Counted from the stretch's first letter, positions 27,715 to 35,974 are shown. The stretch is DNA of 64,000 bases from Natronomonas marina (GCF_024298905.1 NZ_CP101154.1:3560932-3624931), one strand, 5' to 3'. The notes: generated by a model from the sequence alone, not told the origin. Numbers and translations: made by a program.

Positions 27715-28377
27715 ATGCCCTCCGGATTAGGCCCCCTCGCCCGCGAGCTATCGGTCCCGTACTACGAGGACGCCTACTCTGCACACGACGTCTTCCACGC
27801 GATGCGGGTGCGCGATGTCGCGCTCCGGCTCGCCGATCGCCACCCCGATAGCGTCGACCGGGGCGTGGTTGCCGCAGCAGCGTGGCTGCACGACATCGGT
27901 CGGCCGCTTGAACGCGTCGGGGATATCGACGACCACGACGAGTGGGCGGCCGACGAAGCCACAGCCCTGCTCGACGACGCGGACGTGACGCCCGGACGGA
28001 TTGCAGCCGTCGAGCACTGCCTGCGGGCACACAGCATCCGAGCGAGTTCACCCGAGCCGGAGACGGTCGAGGCGAAACTGCTCTTCGATGCCGATAAGCT
28101 CGACGCGACCGGGGCGGTCGGGCTCGTCCGGCTGGCGTGTATCGTCGGGGAGCGGTCGGGACGCACCGGCGACCAGTACGCAGTTATCGACGACGCCAGT
28201 AGGTTCGACGGTCCCGGCCCCGACCTGCCGGACATCGGCCTCCTGCGCGAGTGGGCGCGTGAGCGCCTGGACGCGCTACACACCGCTCCGGGACGACGCC
28301 TCGGGGAGGCCCGGTGGGAGTTCATGACGGATTTCTTCGCCCAGTTCACGCGCGAGACCGGGGCTACCGAGAGCTGA
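27715..28377 (+). CDS. HD-domain phosphohydrolase
   Basis: 220 residues. The HD metal site is visible: HDVFHAMRVRDVAL (first His), AAAWLHDIGRP (HD pair), a following AVEHCLRAHSI and the final Asp in LLFDADKLDATGA. This is the single-domain HD family related to YedJ/YpgQ-type nucleotide phosphohydrolases; the substrate is unknown. A GTG three bases upstream would add one residue. CACTAAGC near 27682 is the likely TATA. It is downstream of the 26925 gene by about 120 bp in the same direction. Confidence 0.85.
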   Translation: MPSGLGPLARELSVPYYEDAYSAHDVFHAMRVRDVALRLADRHPDSVDRGVVAAAAWLHDIGRPLERVGDIDDHDEWAADEATALLDDADVTPGRIAAVEHCLRAHSIRASSPEPETVEAKLLFDADKLDATGAVGLVRLACIVGERSGRTGDQYAVIDDASRFDGPGPDLPDIGLLREWARERLDALHTAPGRRLGEARWEFMTDFFAQFTRETGATES

Positions 28378-28474
28378 CACAGTCGTCCGCTGTGGTCGGT
28401 CCTTCCGCTGTGCCGAACGGTTCACGGTGAGACCGCCGCTGGTTGGCGTGGCGAACACGGAGAAGAATCGCCGT

Positions 28475-28615
28475 TCAGCGTAGGTCGGGCACGAGCGCGG
28501 CTTCGACTTCTTCGGCGTCGTAGCGCTTGCGGGGACCGCCGTCGGCGCGGATTCGGTCCGTGGTGTCTTCCTCGGGCATGACCGGAACCATCGGCTCGAT
28601 CTCGTCGGGGGTCAT
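28475..28615 (-). CDS. Small acidic protein of 46 residues, leaderless
   Basis: Open from ATG 28615 to TGA 28475. The product begins MTPDEIEPMVPVMPEEDTT and ends with GGPRKRYDAEEVEAALVPDLR-like charged residues; codon use is strongly G/C-ending and the composition is haloarchaeal. A clear TATA element (GATTTAAG on the minus strand, 28642-28648) lies about 30 bases upstream, which is the main support for it being expressed. It is divergent from the MinD-like gene. No function recognised. Confidence 0.55.
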   Translation of the reverse strand: MTPDEIEPMVPVMPEEDTTDRIRADGGPRKRYDAEEVEAALVPDLR

Positions 28616-28641
28616 CTACCTGCACCCAGATCCTACACGGT

Positions 28642-28710
28642 CTTAAATCTTAATGATTGTTAGTCAAAATTGCGGCAAGTACTGCCTGGGCGCGTTCCGA
28701 ACACTTATAT
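28642..28710. promoter_or_regulatory. Divergent promoters for the 46-residue protein and the MinD-like gene
   Basis: GATTTAAG (minus strand, 28642-28648) serves the small gene starting at 28615. TTATAT at 28705-28710 lies about 30 bases before the MinD ATG at 28737. The stretch between them is A/T-rich compared with the flanks. Confidence 0.6.
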
Positions 28711-28736
28711 CCGAATCCGGTCCACTCGAAACCAAG

Positions 28737-29501
28737 ATGGTCGAGGCGTTCGCGGTGGCGTCCGGGAAGGGCGGAACCGGAAAGACCACCAGCACGCTCG
28801 CGCTCGGGATGGCGCTGGCCGAGGAGTACGACGTGACGGTCGTCGACGCCGACACGGGGATGGCGAACCTGCTGTTTCACGCCGGCCTGGCCGACGTCGA
28901 AACCACGCTGCACGACGTCCTCGTCGAGGGCGGCGCTCCCGTCGAGGAGGCGACCTACGACCGCTTCGGGATGCGGGTCGTCCCCTGTGGTACGTCGCTG
29001 TCGGCGTTCGAGGCCGCCGACCACGAACGGCTCCGGGACGCCGTGGCGACGCTGGCGGCCGACACCGACGTGCTCCTCTTGGACTCACCGGCGACGCTCT
29101 CCTCGAAGAGCGCCGTGCTCCCCATCGTGCTGGCCGACCGGGTCGTGGTCGTCCTCCAGCCGACCATCCCGGCCATCTCGGACGGGCTGAAGGTCCAGGA
29201 GTACGCCCTCTCGTACGGCTCCGACGTCGCGGGCACACTGTTCAACCGGGTCCAGAGCGACATCGAGACGGTCCGCGAGCGGGCCGACAGCTACTTCGAG
29301 GGACCGCTGCTGGCGACGGTGCCCGAGAGCGACGTCGTCCGGGAGGCCCGCTCGGCGGGCGAACCGCTCCTGGCGTACGCCCCCGATTCGGCGGCCGCGG
29401 CCGCCTACCGCGAGGCGGCCGCTCGCCTGAATCCTCGGGACGGCGACTCCGGCGACGTCGCCGAGCGGTTCCGGGCCGCCGTCATCCCCGACCCACCATG
29501 A
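28737..29501 (+). CDS. MinD/ParA-family P-loop ATPase
   Basis: 254 residues. The deviant Walker A SGKGGTGKTT (residues 9-18) with the signature first lysine, VVDADTGMANLL, and switch II LLLDSPATLSSKSAV place it in the MinD/ParA class of dimerising, surface-organising ATPases. There is no obvious C-terminal amphipathic membrane helix; the end is a Glu/Arg-rich stretch. Haloarchaea carry several such paralogues (positioning of motility and chemotaxis complexes, chromosome or plasmid partition), and sequence alone does not say which. It overlaps the next gene by four bases, so the partner encoded there is likely functionally tied to it. Confidence 0.9.
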   Translation: MVEAFAVASGKGGTGKTTSTLALGMALAEEYDVTVVDADTGMANLLFHAGLADVETTLHDVLVEGGAPVEEATYDRFGMRVVPCGTSLSAFEAADHERLRDAVATLAADTDVLLLDSPATLSSKSAVLPIVLADRVVVVLQPTIPAISDGLKVQEYALSYGSDVAGTLFNRVQSDIETVRERADSYFEGPLLATVPESDVVREARSAGEPLLAYAPDSAAAAAYREAAARLNPRDGDSGDVAERFRAAVIPDPP

Positions 29502-30025
29502 TTCCGGACGGCGAGTTGCTCCGGGCCCGCGTGGTCACCGACCTCGCCGGACCGCTCGAGGATGCCCTCGACCGCAGGCTCGACGGCTACGCGGTCCTGT
29601 CGCCCCGGGAGACGCTGTTGTCAGACGACGGCGACCGCGGCGTCGTCACCTTCGAGGACGGGGTGCCGACCCTCGTCTACCACGCCGGCACCGACCGCGG
29701 TGGCCCGCCGGCACTGGCCGACATCGGCGCCGGTCCCCACCGGCTCGAGCTGTACGGTCTCGACTCGACGCATCTGGCGGTCCCCCACACCACGGACGAA
29801 CTCCGGGTGCCACCGGGGATGCCCGCCGAGCGACTGGCCGGCGACGCCGACCTCGCCGACCGCACGCGCCGGGTGGCCGACGAACCGACCGAAACGGACG
29901 AGGCCGACGCCGTCGCCGCCTTCCTCGAGGACGAGGCGGCCATCGAGGACATCCGCGAGACCGCCCGCGAGGAGGCCCAGAGCCGGGCCGACGAGTGGGA
30001 CTTCGAGGACGCCCTCGAGGAGTGA
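29498..30025 (+). CDS. Conserved protein cotranscribed with the MinD-like ATPase
   Basis: 175 residues, starting at an ATGA overlap with the MinD-like gene. N-terminal region: MIPDGELLRARVVTDLAGPL and ALDRRLDGYAVLSP, then a strand-rich FEDGVPTLVYHAGTDRGG; the C-terminal third is a charged helical region (DEAAIEDIRETAREEAQSRA). No known motif recognised. The translational coupling suggests a partner, cargo adaptor or ATPase-stimulating protein for the MinD homologue (inference). Confidence 0.75.
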   Translation: MIPDGELLRARVVTDLAGPLEDALDRRLDGYAVLSPRETLLSDDGDRGVVTFEDGVPTLVYHAGTDRGGPPALADIGAGPHRLELYGLDSTHLAVPHTTDELRVPPGMPAERLAGDADLADRTRRVADEPTETDEADAVAAFLEDEAAIEDIRETAREEAQSRADEWDFEDALEE

Positions 30026-30143
30026 CCCCCTGGCGGGGCGTCCGAGGGCCGGACGGAAAGCCCGGCTCGGTACGCCCGAACGGGGCCGTCGGTGTCCCAC
30101 GAACCGGAGAAAGGTTGAAACCGAAAGGCGATGCAGACGGCGT

Positions 30144-30725
30144 ATGGCCGCGACCGACTCCATCGACATCAGCGGTATCGACCTCACCGACGACGCCTAC
30201 ACCGTCGAACAGAGCCTCGTCCGGAACAAGTACAAGGCGATGGACGCCGCCGGGAACGTCGTCCTCCGGGGCAAACAGAAGATGTTCAAGATGAAGGAGG
30301 AGTTCCCGTTCACCGACGGCGACGGTAACGACATCTTCTCGGTGAAGGCCGGCGGCATCATCGATGTCGCGGGCAACTACGTCCTCTCGGACGCCCAGAC
30401 CGGCGAGGACCTCGTCGTCCTCGACAACGACTACTCCATCTTCCAGGACACCTGGAAGATACGGGACGCCGACACCGAGGCAAAACTCGCACAGATCGAC
30501 TCCCGGGGCGCGCTGGTGACGCTGGCGCGGCACTACCTCCCGTTCGGCGCCCTCATCCCGCACAAGTACGAGATAACCGACGCCAACGGCGGCCACGTCG
30601 GCAACATCGAGGGCCAGATGTCCATGCGTGACCGCTACGAAATAACCGTCGACGACGCCAGCAACGTCCCGAAGGAGGCCGTCATCGCGGCGGCAATGGT
30701 CATCGACGCGATTCAGGGCAACTGA
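30144..30725 (+). CDS. LURP-one-related (LOR/scramblase-like fold) protein, high-GC copy
   Basis: 193 residues, homologous over its length to the protein at 11116-11709: shared TVEQSLVRNKYKAMDAAGN, GNYVLSDAQTGEDLVVLDND, FQDTWKIRDAD, HKYEITDANG and the ending VIDAIQGN. The fold is a twelve-stranded barrel around a helix, as in LURP1 and scramblases; archaeal role unknown. This copy has ordinary codon use for the genome, so it is probably the native one. It lies about 120 bp after the MinD-partner gene, possibly in the same transcript. Confidence 0.82.
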   Translation: MAATDSIDISGIDLTDDAYTVEQSLVRNKYKAMDAAGNVVLRGKQKMFKMKEEFPFTDGDGNDIFSVKAGGIIDVAGNYVLSDAQTGEDLVVLDNDYSIFQDTWKIRDADTEAKLAQIDSRGALVTLARHYLPFGALIPHKYEITDANGGHVGNIEGQMSMRDRYEITVDDASNVPKEAVIAAAMVIDAIQGN

Positions 30726-30805
30726 CGACCCGGTCAGGAAGCCGACCCGACAGCCCACCCCGGCGTTCGCCACCGCCGCGGATTCGGCCGGCGGCGTCTC
30801 GCCGA

Positions 30806-30979
30806 TCAGTCGTCGGCCGATTCGTTCTCTGCTCTCGCTACCTCCGGCCCGTAGGCGGTCTCACAGACCCCACAGCGGGAGGTCATCGAGACGGGATCCC
30901 AGGTGAGCGTCCCCTCGTTACAGTTCGAACACGGTGCGTAACTCGCCGAACCGATGAACGTCGGGTTCTGCGTCGACAT
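30806..30979 (-). CDS. Small zinc-ribbon protein
   Basis: 57 residues from ATG 30979 to TGA 30806. MSTQNPTFIGSASYAPC starts the protein, and two CxxC knuckles (CSNCNEG and CGVCETAYG) 18 residues apart would bind zinc, with an acidic tail. CTTATCC on the minus strand centred near 31009 gives leaderless spacing. Probably a zinc microprotein of the kind abundant in haloarchaea; no specific role can be assigned. Confidence 0.65.
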   Translation of the reverse strand: MSTQNPTFIGSASYAPCSNCNEGTLTWDPVSMTSRCGVCETAYGPEVARAENESADD

Positions 30980-31152
30980 TACGTATACGAACGTTTGGTG
31001 TAAACGGATAAGAGTTGTCTATAATCACCCTAAAATAGATATTTCAGGCTGCATGGTCAAGTAAAAAGAGATGAAGAACTCGAACGTCCACAACTATTTC
31101 CAGGAGGTCGCTCGCCGACCACGCTCAAGATGCTGGCGTGCATCGTCGTTGC

Positions 31153-32463
31153 ATGGACTCGAAACGCTTCCTCTTCGTCTCAGCCGACGCCGCACTGATC
31201 ACCGACCTCGCCTGGCAGGTCCACCGGGAAGGCAACGACGTGAAGTACTACATCGAGGCGGAGAGCGACAGGGAGATCGGCGACGGCTTCGTCCCGAAGA
31301 CGGACGATTGGCGCGCCGAGGTAGAGTGGGCCGATGTCGTAATCTTCGACGACATCTGGGTCGGCTCCGAGGTCGGGACCGGTGGGCTCGCCAAAGAGCT
31401 CCGCGAGCAAGGGAAAGCAGTCGTCGGGGGGACGCCGAACACCGACCGCCTCGAGGAGGACCGCGGTTACGCGATGGAGGTCCTCGAAGAACACGGTGTC
31501 AACACTGTCGAACACCACGTCTTCGAGGACTTCGAGGCAGGGATTCGGCACGTCCGGGAGAATCCCGCGCCGTACGTCATCAAGCCGCTCGGCGAAGTCC
31601 AGAACGTCAAACGACTCCTCTACGTCGGCAACGAGGACGACGGCAGCGACGTGGTCGACGTCCTGCGGGCCTACGAGAAGGCGTGGGGTCACCGGATGAA
31701 GGGGTTCCAGCTCCAGCGGAAGGTCGAGGGCGTCGAGATCGCCATCTGTGGGTTCTTCGACGGCGAACGGTTCGTCGACCAGGTCAACTTCAATTTCGAG
31801 CACAAGAGATTGTTCCCGGGGAACATCGGCCCGTCAACGGGCGAGATGGGAACGTCGATGTTCTGGGGCGGGCGGAACAAACTGTTCGAGGAGACGTTCG
31901 GGAAGCTCGAAGGCTGGCTCGCCGAGGAGGGCTACGTCGGGAGCATCGACATCAACTGTATCGTCAACGCGACCGGCATCTAACCCCTGGAGTTTACCCC
32001 GCGGTTCGGATATCCGACCATCGCGCTGCAGGAGGAGTCCTTCGAGTCGTCGACTGCCGAGTTCTTCTACGACCTCGCGCACGGCAACGACCCCGAATTG
32101 GAGGTCCACGGCGGGTATCAGGTCGGGGTTCGCGTCGTGCTGCCACCCTTCCCGTTCGACGACGAGAAGACCTACGACGAGAACTCCCGGAACGCCGCGG
32201 TCGTGTTCGACACCGAGAGCCGCGACGGGATTCACCTGGAGGACACCAAGCGGATCGACGGCCAGTGGCGCGCCGCCGGCGAGAGCGGCATGCCGCTCGT
32301 CGTGACGGGGAAAGGCGGGACGATGGCGGAGGCCCGCTCGCGGGCCTACGACCGCATCGACGACATCGTGATGCCGAACATGTACTACCGCGACGACATC
32401 GGCGAGCGCTGGATGGACGGGGAGGGCGACCGCCTCCAGGCGTGGGGCTACCTCGGGCCGTAG
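31153..32463 (+). pseudogene. ATP-grasp (phosphoribosylamine-glycine ligase-like) gene with in-frame TAA
   Basis: Starting at ATG 31153 (MDSKRFLFVSADAALITDLAW), the frame encodes an ATP-grasp enzyme for 276 residues, including VIKPLGEVQNVKRLLYVG and GSIDINCIVNATGI, then meets TAA at 31981-31983. The same frame continues without another stop to 32463, with PLEFTPRFGYPTIAL immediately after the TAA and a normal C-terminus (GKGGTMAEARSRAYDRIDDI). The TAA stands where a Tyr codon (TAC/TAT) would be expected, so one substitution explains it. The upstream half lacks the catalytic C-terminal ligands (EFTPRFG) and would be inactive. A sequencing error is the main alternative. Confidence 0.8.
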
Positions 32464-32539
32464 CGGCGGCCCCTCGTCCCGTCCCTCGCGTTCGGAATCG
32501 GACGACGGTTCTTATACGCTCGGGCGAGTAGCCCCGGCC

Positions 32540-32692
32540 ATGAACCGACACGTCGCAGTCCGGGACGGACCGTCGGTGCCGGCCGGTTCCGTCCGCGTCC
32601 GGTCGGCGTCCGTTCCTGCCCGGTGTGGGGGCGGTCGGCGTCGGAGAGGGGGTCGTCCGTATCGAACGCGGGTCGAGGGGGAGTCGCGGTGA
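32540..32692 (+). CDS. Possible 50-codon leader ORF coupled to the ZIP gene
   Basis: ATG 32540 lies about 28 bases after TTCTTATACGC, a good leaderless promoter. The 50-codon frame (MNRHVAVRDGPSVPAGSVRV...) ends at TGA 32690-32692, overlapping the GTG start of the ZIP gene as GTGA. The product would be very Arg-rich, unlike normal proteins here, so a regulatory leader or a spurious frame is as likely as a protein. Confidence 0.3.
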   Translation: MNRHVAVRDGPSVPAGSVRVRSASVPARCGGGRRRRGGRPYRTRVEGESR

Positions 32693-33486
32693 CGCTGCAC
32701 GCGAACCTCGCCGTGGTGTTTCTGGCCGGTCTCGCCACGGCGCTCGCGACCGGTCTCGGCGCACTTCCCTTCTTCTTTTTCGAGGAGATAGGCGACCGGT
32801 GGAACGTGGTGCTTTGGGGGTTCGCTTCCGGCATCATGCTGTCGGCGTCGGTCTTCGGTCTCCTCGTGGAGGGGCTGGCCGAGGGGACGCCCCTCGAACT
32901 CCTGGTGGGGGTCGCGAGCGGCGTCGTCCTCGTCGTCGTCGCCCACGACGTCCTCCTGAACGTCGACGTCGACCCCCGACAGTACGAGGAGGCCGACTTC
33001 CGGAAACTGCTGCTCATCCTGGGCGTGCTGACGGTCCACAGTTTCCCCGAGGGTGTCGCCGTCGGCGTCTCGTTTGCGGACCTGAACCTCGGCACGGGTC
33101 CCGCGCTGCTCGGGTTCACCGTCCCCGTGCTGGCGATATTCATGACCGTCGCCATCTCCATCCACAATGTCCCAGAGGGGACCGCCATCGCCATCCCGCT
33201 GCGGGCGATGGACGTCCCCGAACCGCGGATGGTCTGGTGGGCGGTCTTTTCGAGTCTGCCCCAGCCGGTCGGTGCCGTCATTGCGTTTGCCTTCGTCCGG
33301 CTGGCCCGCGAGTTCCTCCCGTACGGCTTCGGCTTCGCGGCCGGCGCGATGATCTACCTCGTCCTCTCGGAGTTCGTCCCCGAGGCGCTTTCGACCGGCG
33401 CCGGTCTCCCGCGGGGCGGCCGCCCGGAACTCGTCGGCGGTCTCGTCGCCGGCGTCCTGCTCATGGTTCCGCTGCTTTTCGTCTGA
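32689..33486 (+). CDS. ZIP-family divalent metal transporter
   Basis: 265 residues with eight predicted membrane helices. The two signature half-sites on helices 4 and 5 are present: VHSFPEGVAVG and SIHNVPEGTAIA, which form the binuclear metal centre. ZIP proteins move Zn2+ (or Fe2+/Mn2+) into the cytosol. I choose GTG 32689 because the first helix begins immediately after it and GAGGGGGAG sits five bases upstream; in-frame codons farther upstream give an unconvincing basic extension. Its translation may be coupled to the short frame ending at the same place. Confidence 0.9.
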   Translation: MTLHANLAVVFLAGLATALATGLGALPFFFFEEIGDRWNVVLWGFASGIMLSASVFGLLVEGLAEGTPLELLVGVASGVVLVVVAHDVLLNVDVDPRQYEEADFRKLLLILGVLTVHSFPEGVAVGVSFADLNLGTGPALLGFTVPVLAIFMTVAISIHNVPEGTAIAIPLRAMDVPEPRMVWWAVFSSLPQPVGAVIAFAFVRLAREFLPYGFGFAAGAMIYLVLSEFVPEALSTGAGLPRGGRPELVGGLVAGVLLMVPLLFV

Positions 33487-33537
33487 CCGCAGCGACCCCC
33501 GCCGTGTTTTAGGCGTCTCGGCGCGAATCGAACGGCC

Positions 33538-34530
33538 ATGAACCGGAGTCAGGCCTCGCTCCTCCTTTTGATCGCCGTCCTCTCGGCGGTCGCGTTCCTC
33601 GTCGTCCTGCCGTTCGTCGAGTACGTCGCCGCCGCAGCCATTCTGGCGTACGTCCTCCACCCGATTCACGTTCGGTTCCGACGGCACGTCCCGGCTCGGC
33701 TGTCGGCGGTCGCCGTCATCTCGCTGTCGCTGATCGCACTCGTCGCCCCGGTCGCCTACGTGCTGTACGTGTTCGTCGAGACCCTCCGGGACATCGCCCG
33801 GGGCGAGACCGGACTCGACGTCGAGACGGTCGAGGCCCGGATTCTGGACCTGACGGGGATCGAGGTGCAACTGTCCGACCTCCTCTCGACCGGCGCCCAG
33901 CGACTGTTCGAGGTGCTCTTCGACGGGGTCGGCGGTCTCGTCGCCGGAGCGACGAAGGCGCTGATGGGCGTCGCGCTGATGACGTTTTTGCTGTACTACC
34001 TCCTGCTGGAGGCCCCGGCGTTTCTCGCGTGGCTCCGGGACCTGGTTCCGCTCCCCGAGCGGGTCACCGACAGCCTGTTCGAACGCCTCGGCGCGACGAC
34101 CTGGGGCGTCGTCGTCGGTCACATCTCCGTCGCCATCGGCCAGGCGATACTCGCCGGCGTCGGCCTGTGGCTCGCCGGCGTCCCCTCGCCGGTCTTCTGG
34201 ACGTTCGTCATGGCCGTCCTCGCGTTGCTCCCGCTCATCGGCGCGTTCCTGGTGTGGGGACCGGCGTCGCTGTACCTGGTCGCCGTCGGGGACCTCACCG
34301 CCGGGGTCGTGCTGGCGGCGTACAGCCTGACGGTGGTGAGCCTCTTCGACAATTACGCGCGCCCGATATTCATCAACCGACAGGCCCGCCTGAACCCGGC
34401 AGTCATCCTCGTGGGCGTGGTGGGCGGCATCTACGCCATCGGCTTCACCGGGCTGTTCATCGGTCCCATCGTCGTCGGCGCGCTCGCGGCGACGCTGGAG
34501 ACGTTCCGCACCGAGTTCGAGGCGCTCTGA
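33538..34530 (+). CDS. AI-2E family transporter (UPF0118)
   Basis: 330 residues, about eight membrane helices. Family features are the N-terminal pair of helices ending AAILAYVLHPIH, a central amphipathic segment with the ATTWGVVVGHISVAIGQ motif, and the closing NYARPIFINRQARLNP...GGIYAIGFTGLFIGP block. Members include autoinducer-2 exporters and Na+(Li+)/H+ antiporters; for a haloarchaeon an ion-exchange or unknown export function is more plausible. GTGTTTTAGG near 33508 is at leaderless distance. Convergent with the stress protein gene at 34534, only three bases apart. Confidence 0.9.
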   Translation: MNRSQASLLLLIAVLSAVAFLVVLPFVEYVAAAAILAYVLHPIHVRFRRHVPARLSAVAVISLSLIALVAPVAYVLYVFVETLRDIARGETGLDVETVEARILDLTGIEVQLSDLLSTGAQRLFEVLFDGVGGLVAGATKALMGVALMTFLLYYLLLEAPAFLAWLRDLVPLPERVTDSLFERLGATTWGVVVGHISVAIGQAILAGVGLWLAGVPSPVFWTFVMAVLALLPLIGAFLVWGPASLYLVAVGDLTAGVVLAAYSLTVVSLFDNYARPIFINRQARLNPAVILVGVVGGIYAIGFTGLFIGPIVVGALAATLETFRTEFEAL

Positions 34531-34533
34531 AGG

Positions 34534-34983
34534 TCACGCCTCGACGGGAGTCTTCACGACGGTGACCGGCCGGTCGGCCATGTGGACGACGCGTTCGGCG
34601 ACGCTACCGAGCAGTCGGCGGTACTCGCCGGGGCGGTTCTTCGAGCCGATGACCATCAGTCCGACGTCGGCTTCCTCGGCGTAGTCGAGGATCTCCTCGT
34701 GGGGGACGCCGTGTCTGACGACGGCCTCGTGGGGGACGCCCGCCTCGACTGCTGCGGCCGTGATTTCCTCGACGGCTTCCCGTCCGGCCTGTTCGAGTGC
34801 CTTCTCCAGGCCCTCGAACTCGTGGACGTACTCGTCGCCGGGGTAGGAACTGTACGCCTCCGCGTCGACGACGTAGAGGACGTGGAGTTCGGCGTCGTAC
34901 CGGCGCGCCGCGTCGAGGGCGTGTTCGATGGCCCTGTCGACGCCGGCGCTCATGTCCGTCGGAAGGAGCAGTCGGTCGTACAT
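34534..34983 (-). CDS. Universal stress protein (UspA family)
   Basis: 149 residues starting MYDRLLLPTDMSAGVDRAIE. The motif GSKNRPGEYRRLLGSVAERV is a variant of GxxGx9G(S/T), in which the second glycine follows Pro; ATP binding is plausible. The middle contains a longer insertion than usual (SSYPGDEYVHEFEGLEKAL). ATG 34983 is the standard N-terminus of the family; GCTTACC near 35010 may be its TATA. Cytosolic stress-response protein. Confidence 0.92.
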   Translation of the reverse strand: MYDRLLLPTDMSAGVDRAIEHALDAARRYDAELHVLYVVDAEAYSSYPGDEYVHEFEGLEKALEQAGREAVEEITAAAVEAGVPHEAVVRHGVPHEEILDYAEEADVGLMVIGSKNRPGEYRRLLGSVAERVVHMADRPVTVVKTPVEA

Positions 34984-35113
34984 CGGTCGGACCCACGACC
35001 CCGAGGGTGGTAAGCCCTCGGGCAGGGTCCCACGCCGTAGGAACCCCGTGATTCTCAGACGTCGGGAGTGGACGACCCGTATTAGGCCACCCGACTCGAA
35101 GGACCGACGACGC

Positions 35114-35314
35114 ATGACGGACTCGAAGCCCTGTGCCGGTCCCGGCCCGACGCACGACGGCGGCTACCCGCCGGTCCTGGAGGTGCTGGCCGACACCGAC
35201 CACGCGCCCACGGAGTACACCTTCGTTCCCCGGTCGGCGGGTGAGACCGAACGGATGACGACCTGGATGACGGCGCGTGCCGACGCCGTCGCCGACCTCG
35301 AACGCTGGCGGTGA
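35114..35314 (+). CDS. Small conserved haloarchaeal protein (DUF7511-like)
   Basis: 66 residues. The core TEYTFVPRSAGETERMTTWMTARADAVADL resembles a haloarchaea-only small family (I think DUF7511, unverified) with a Y-x-F-V-P block and a T-x-W-[LM]-T-A block. No catalytic motif and no membrane segment. GTATTAG near 35082 lies about 30 bases upstream. Followed 34 bases later by a stress protein gene on the same strand. Confidence 0.65.
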   Translation: MTDSKPCAGPGPTHDGGYPPVLEVLADTDHAPTEYTFVPRSAGETERMTTWMTARADAVADLERWR

Positions 35315-35348
35315 GTGTCCCGAGAGCCGAATCAGCGTCACGCAACCA

Positions 35349-35786
35349 ATGTACGAACGTATCCTGTTCCCGACCGACGGAAGCGAGGGTGCCGAGGCGG
35401 CACTCGAACACGCAATCGACCACGCGGTCACCTACGACGCCGCGTTGCACGTCCTCTACGTGGTCGAGGAGAACGTCCCGGTCCTGGAGGCGGGCGACGT
35501 GACCCTCCTCGACGCGCTCGAGGCCGAGGGCGAGCGGATACTCGAGGCGGCCAGCGAACGGGCGACGGCCGCCGGCGTCGGAACCGTCCAGGCGACGGTC
35601 GGCGGCGGGTCGCCCTATCGGACGATACTCGAGTACGCCGAGGACAACGACATCGACCTCATCGTGATGGGGACCCACGGCCGGCGGGGAATCGACCGGT
35701 TTCTACTGGGCAGCGTCACCGAGAAGGTCGTCCGGACAGCCGACTGCCCGGTCGTGACCGTCCGGCGCCACGAAACCGAGGAGTGA
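35349..35786 (+). CDS. Universal stress protein (UspA family)
   Basis: 145 residues, complete. It starts MYERILFPTDGSEGAEAALE and contains the canonical nucleotide-binding motif GTHGRRGIDRFLLGSVTEK. ATP-binding type. Probably cotranscribed with the small gene just upstream. Divergently placed relative to the other stress protein gene at 34534-34983, so this 1.3 kb holds two family members with a shared promoter zone. Confidence 0.95.
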   Translation: MYERILFPTDGSEGAEAALEHAIDHAVTYDAALHVLYVVEENVPVLEAGDVTLLDALEAEGERILEAASERATAAGVGTVQATVGGGSPYRTILEYAEDNDIDLIVMGTHGRRGIDRFLLGSVTEKVVRTADCPVVTVRRHETEE

Positions 35787-35974
35787 GTCTCCGCCGGTCC
35801 GCTGCGCCCGCGAGGTGCCCAGATGTGTTCGCCCAGCGGGCGTCGGACCGGACCCGTCGCCCCGCCCGTGGACGCCGACCAGCCGTCGGCCGGCAGCCGA
35901 AGCTACCGTCCGCGGCGGCTAAAACCCCGACTCGATTCCCGGCATCCGGGAACCGTCCCGGGGCCGCACGTCGC

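Noticed and set aside
31981-31983. In-frame stop read as a recoded amino acid
   Set aside because: Pyrrolysine uses UAG and selenocysteine UGA; no UAA recoding is known in archaea, and no SECIS-like or other signal was evident.
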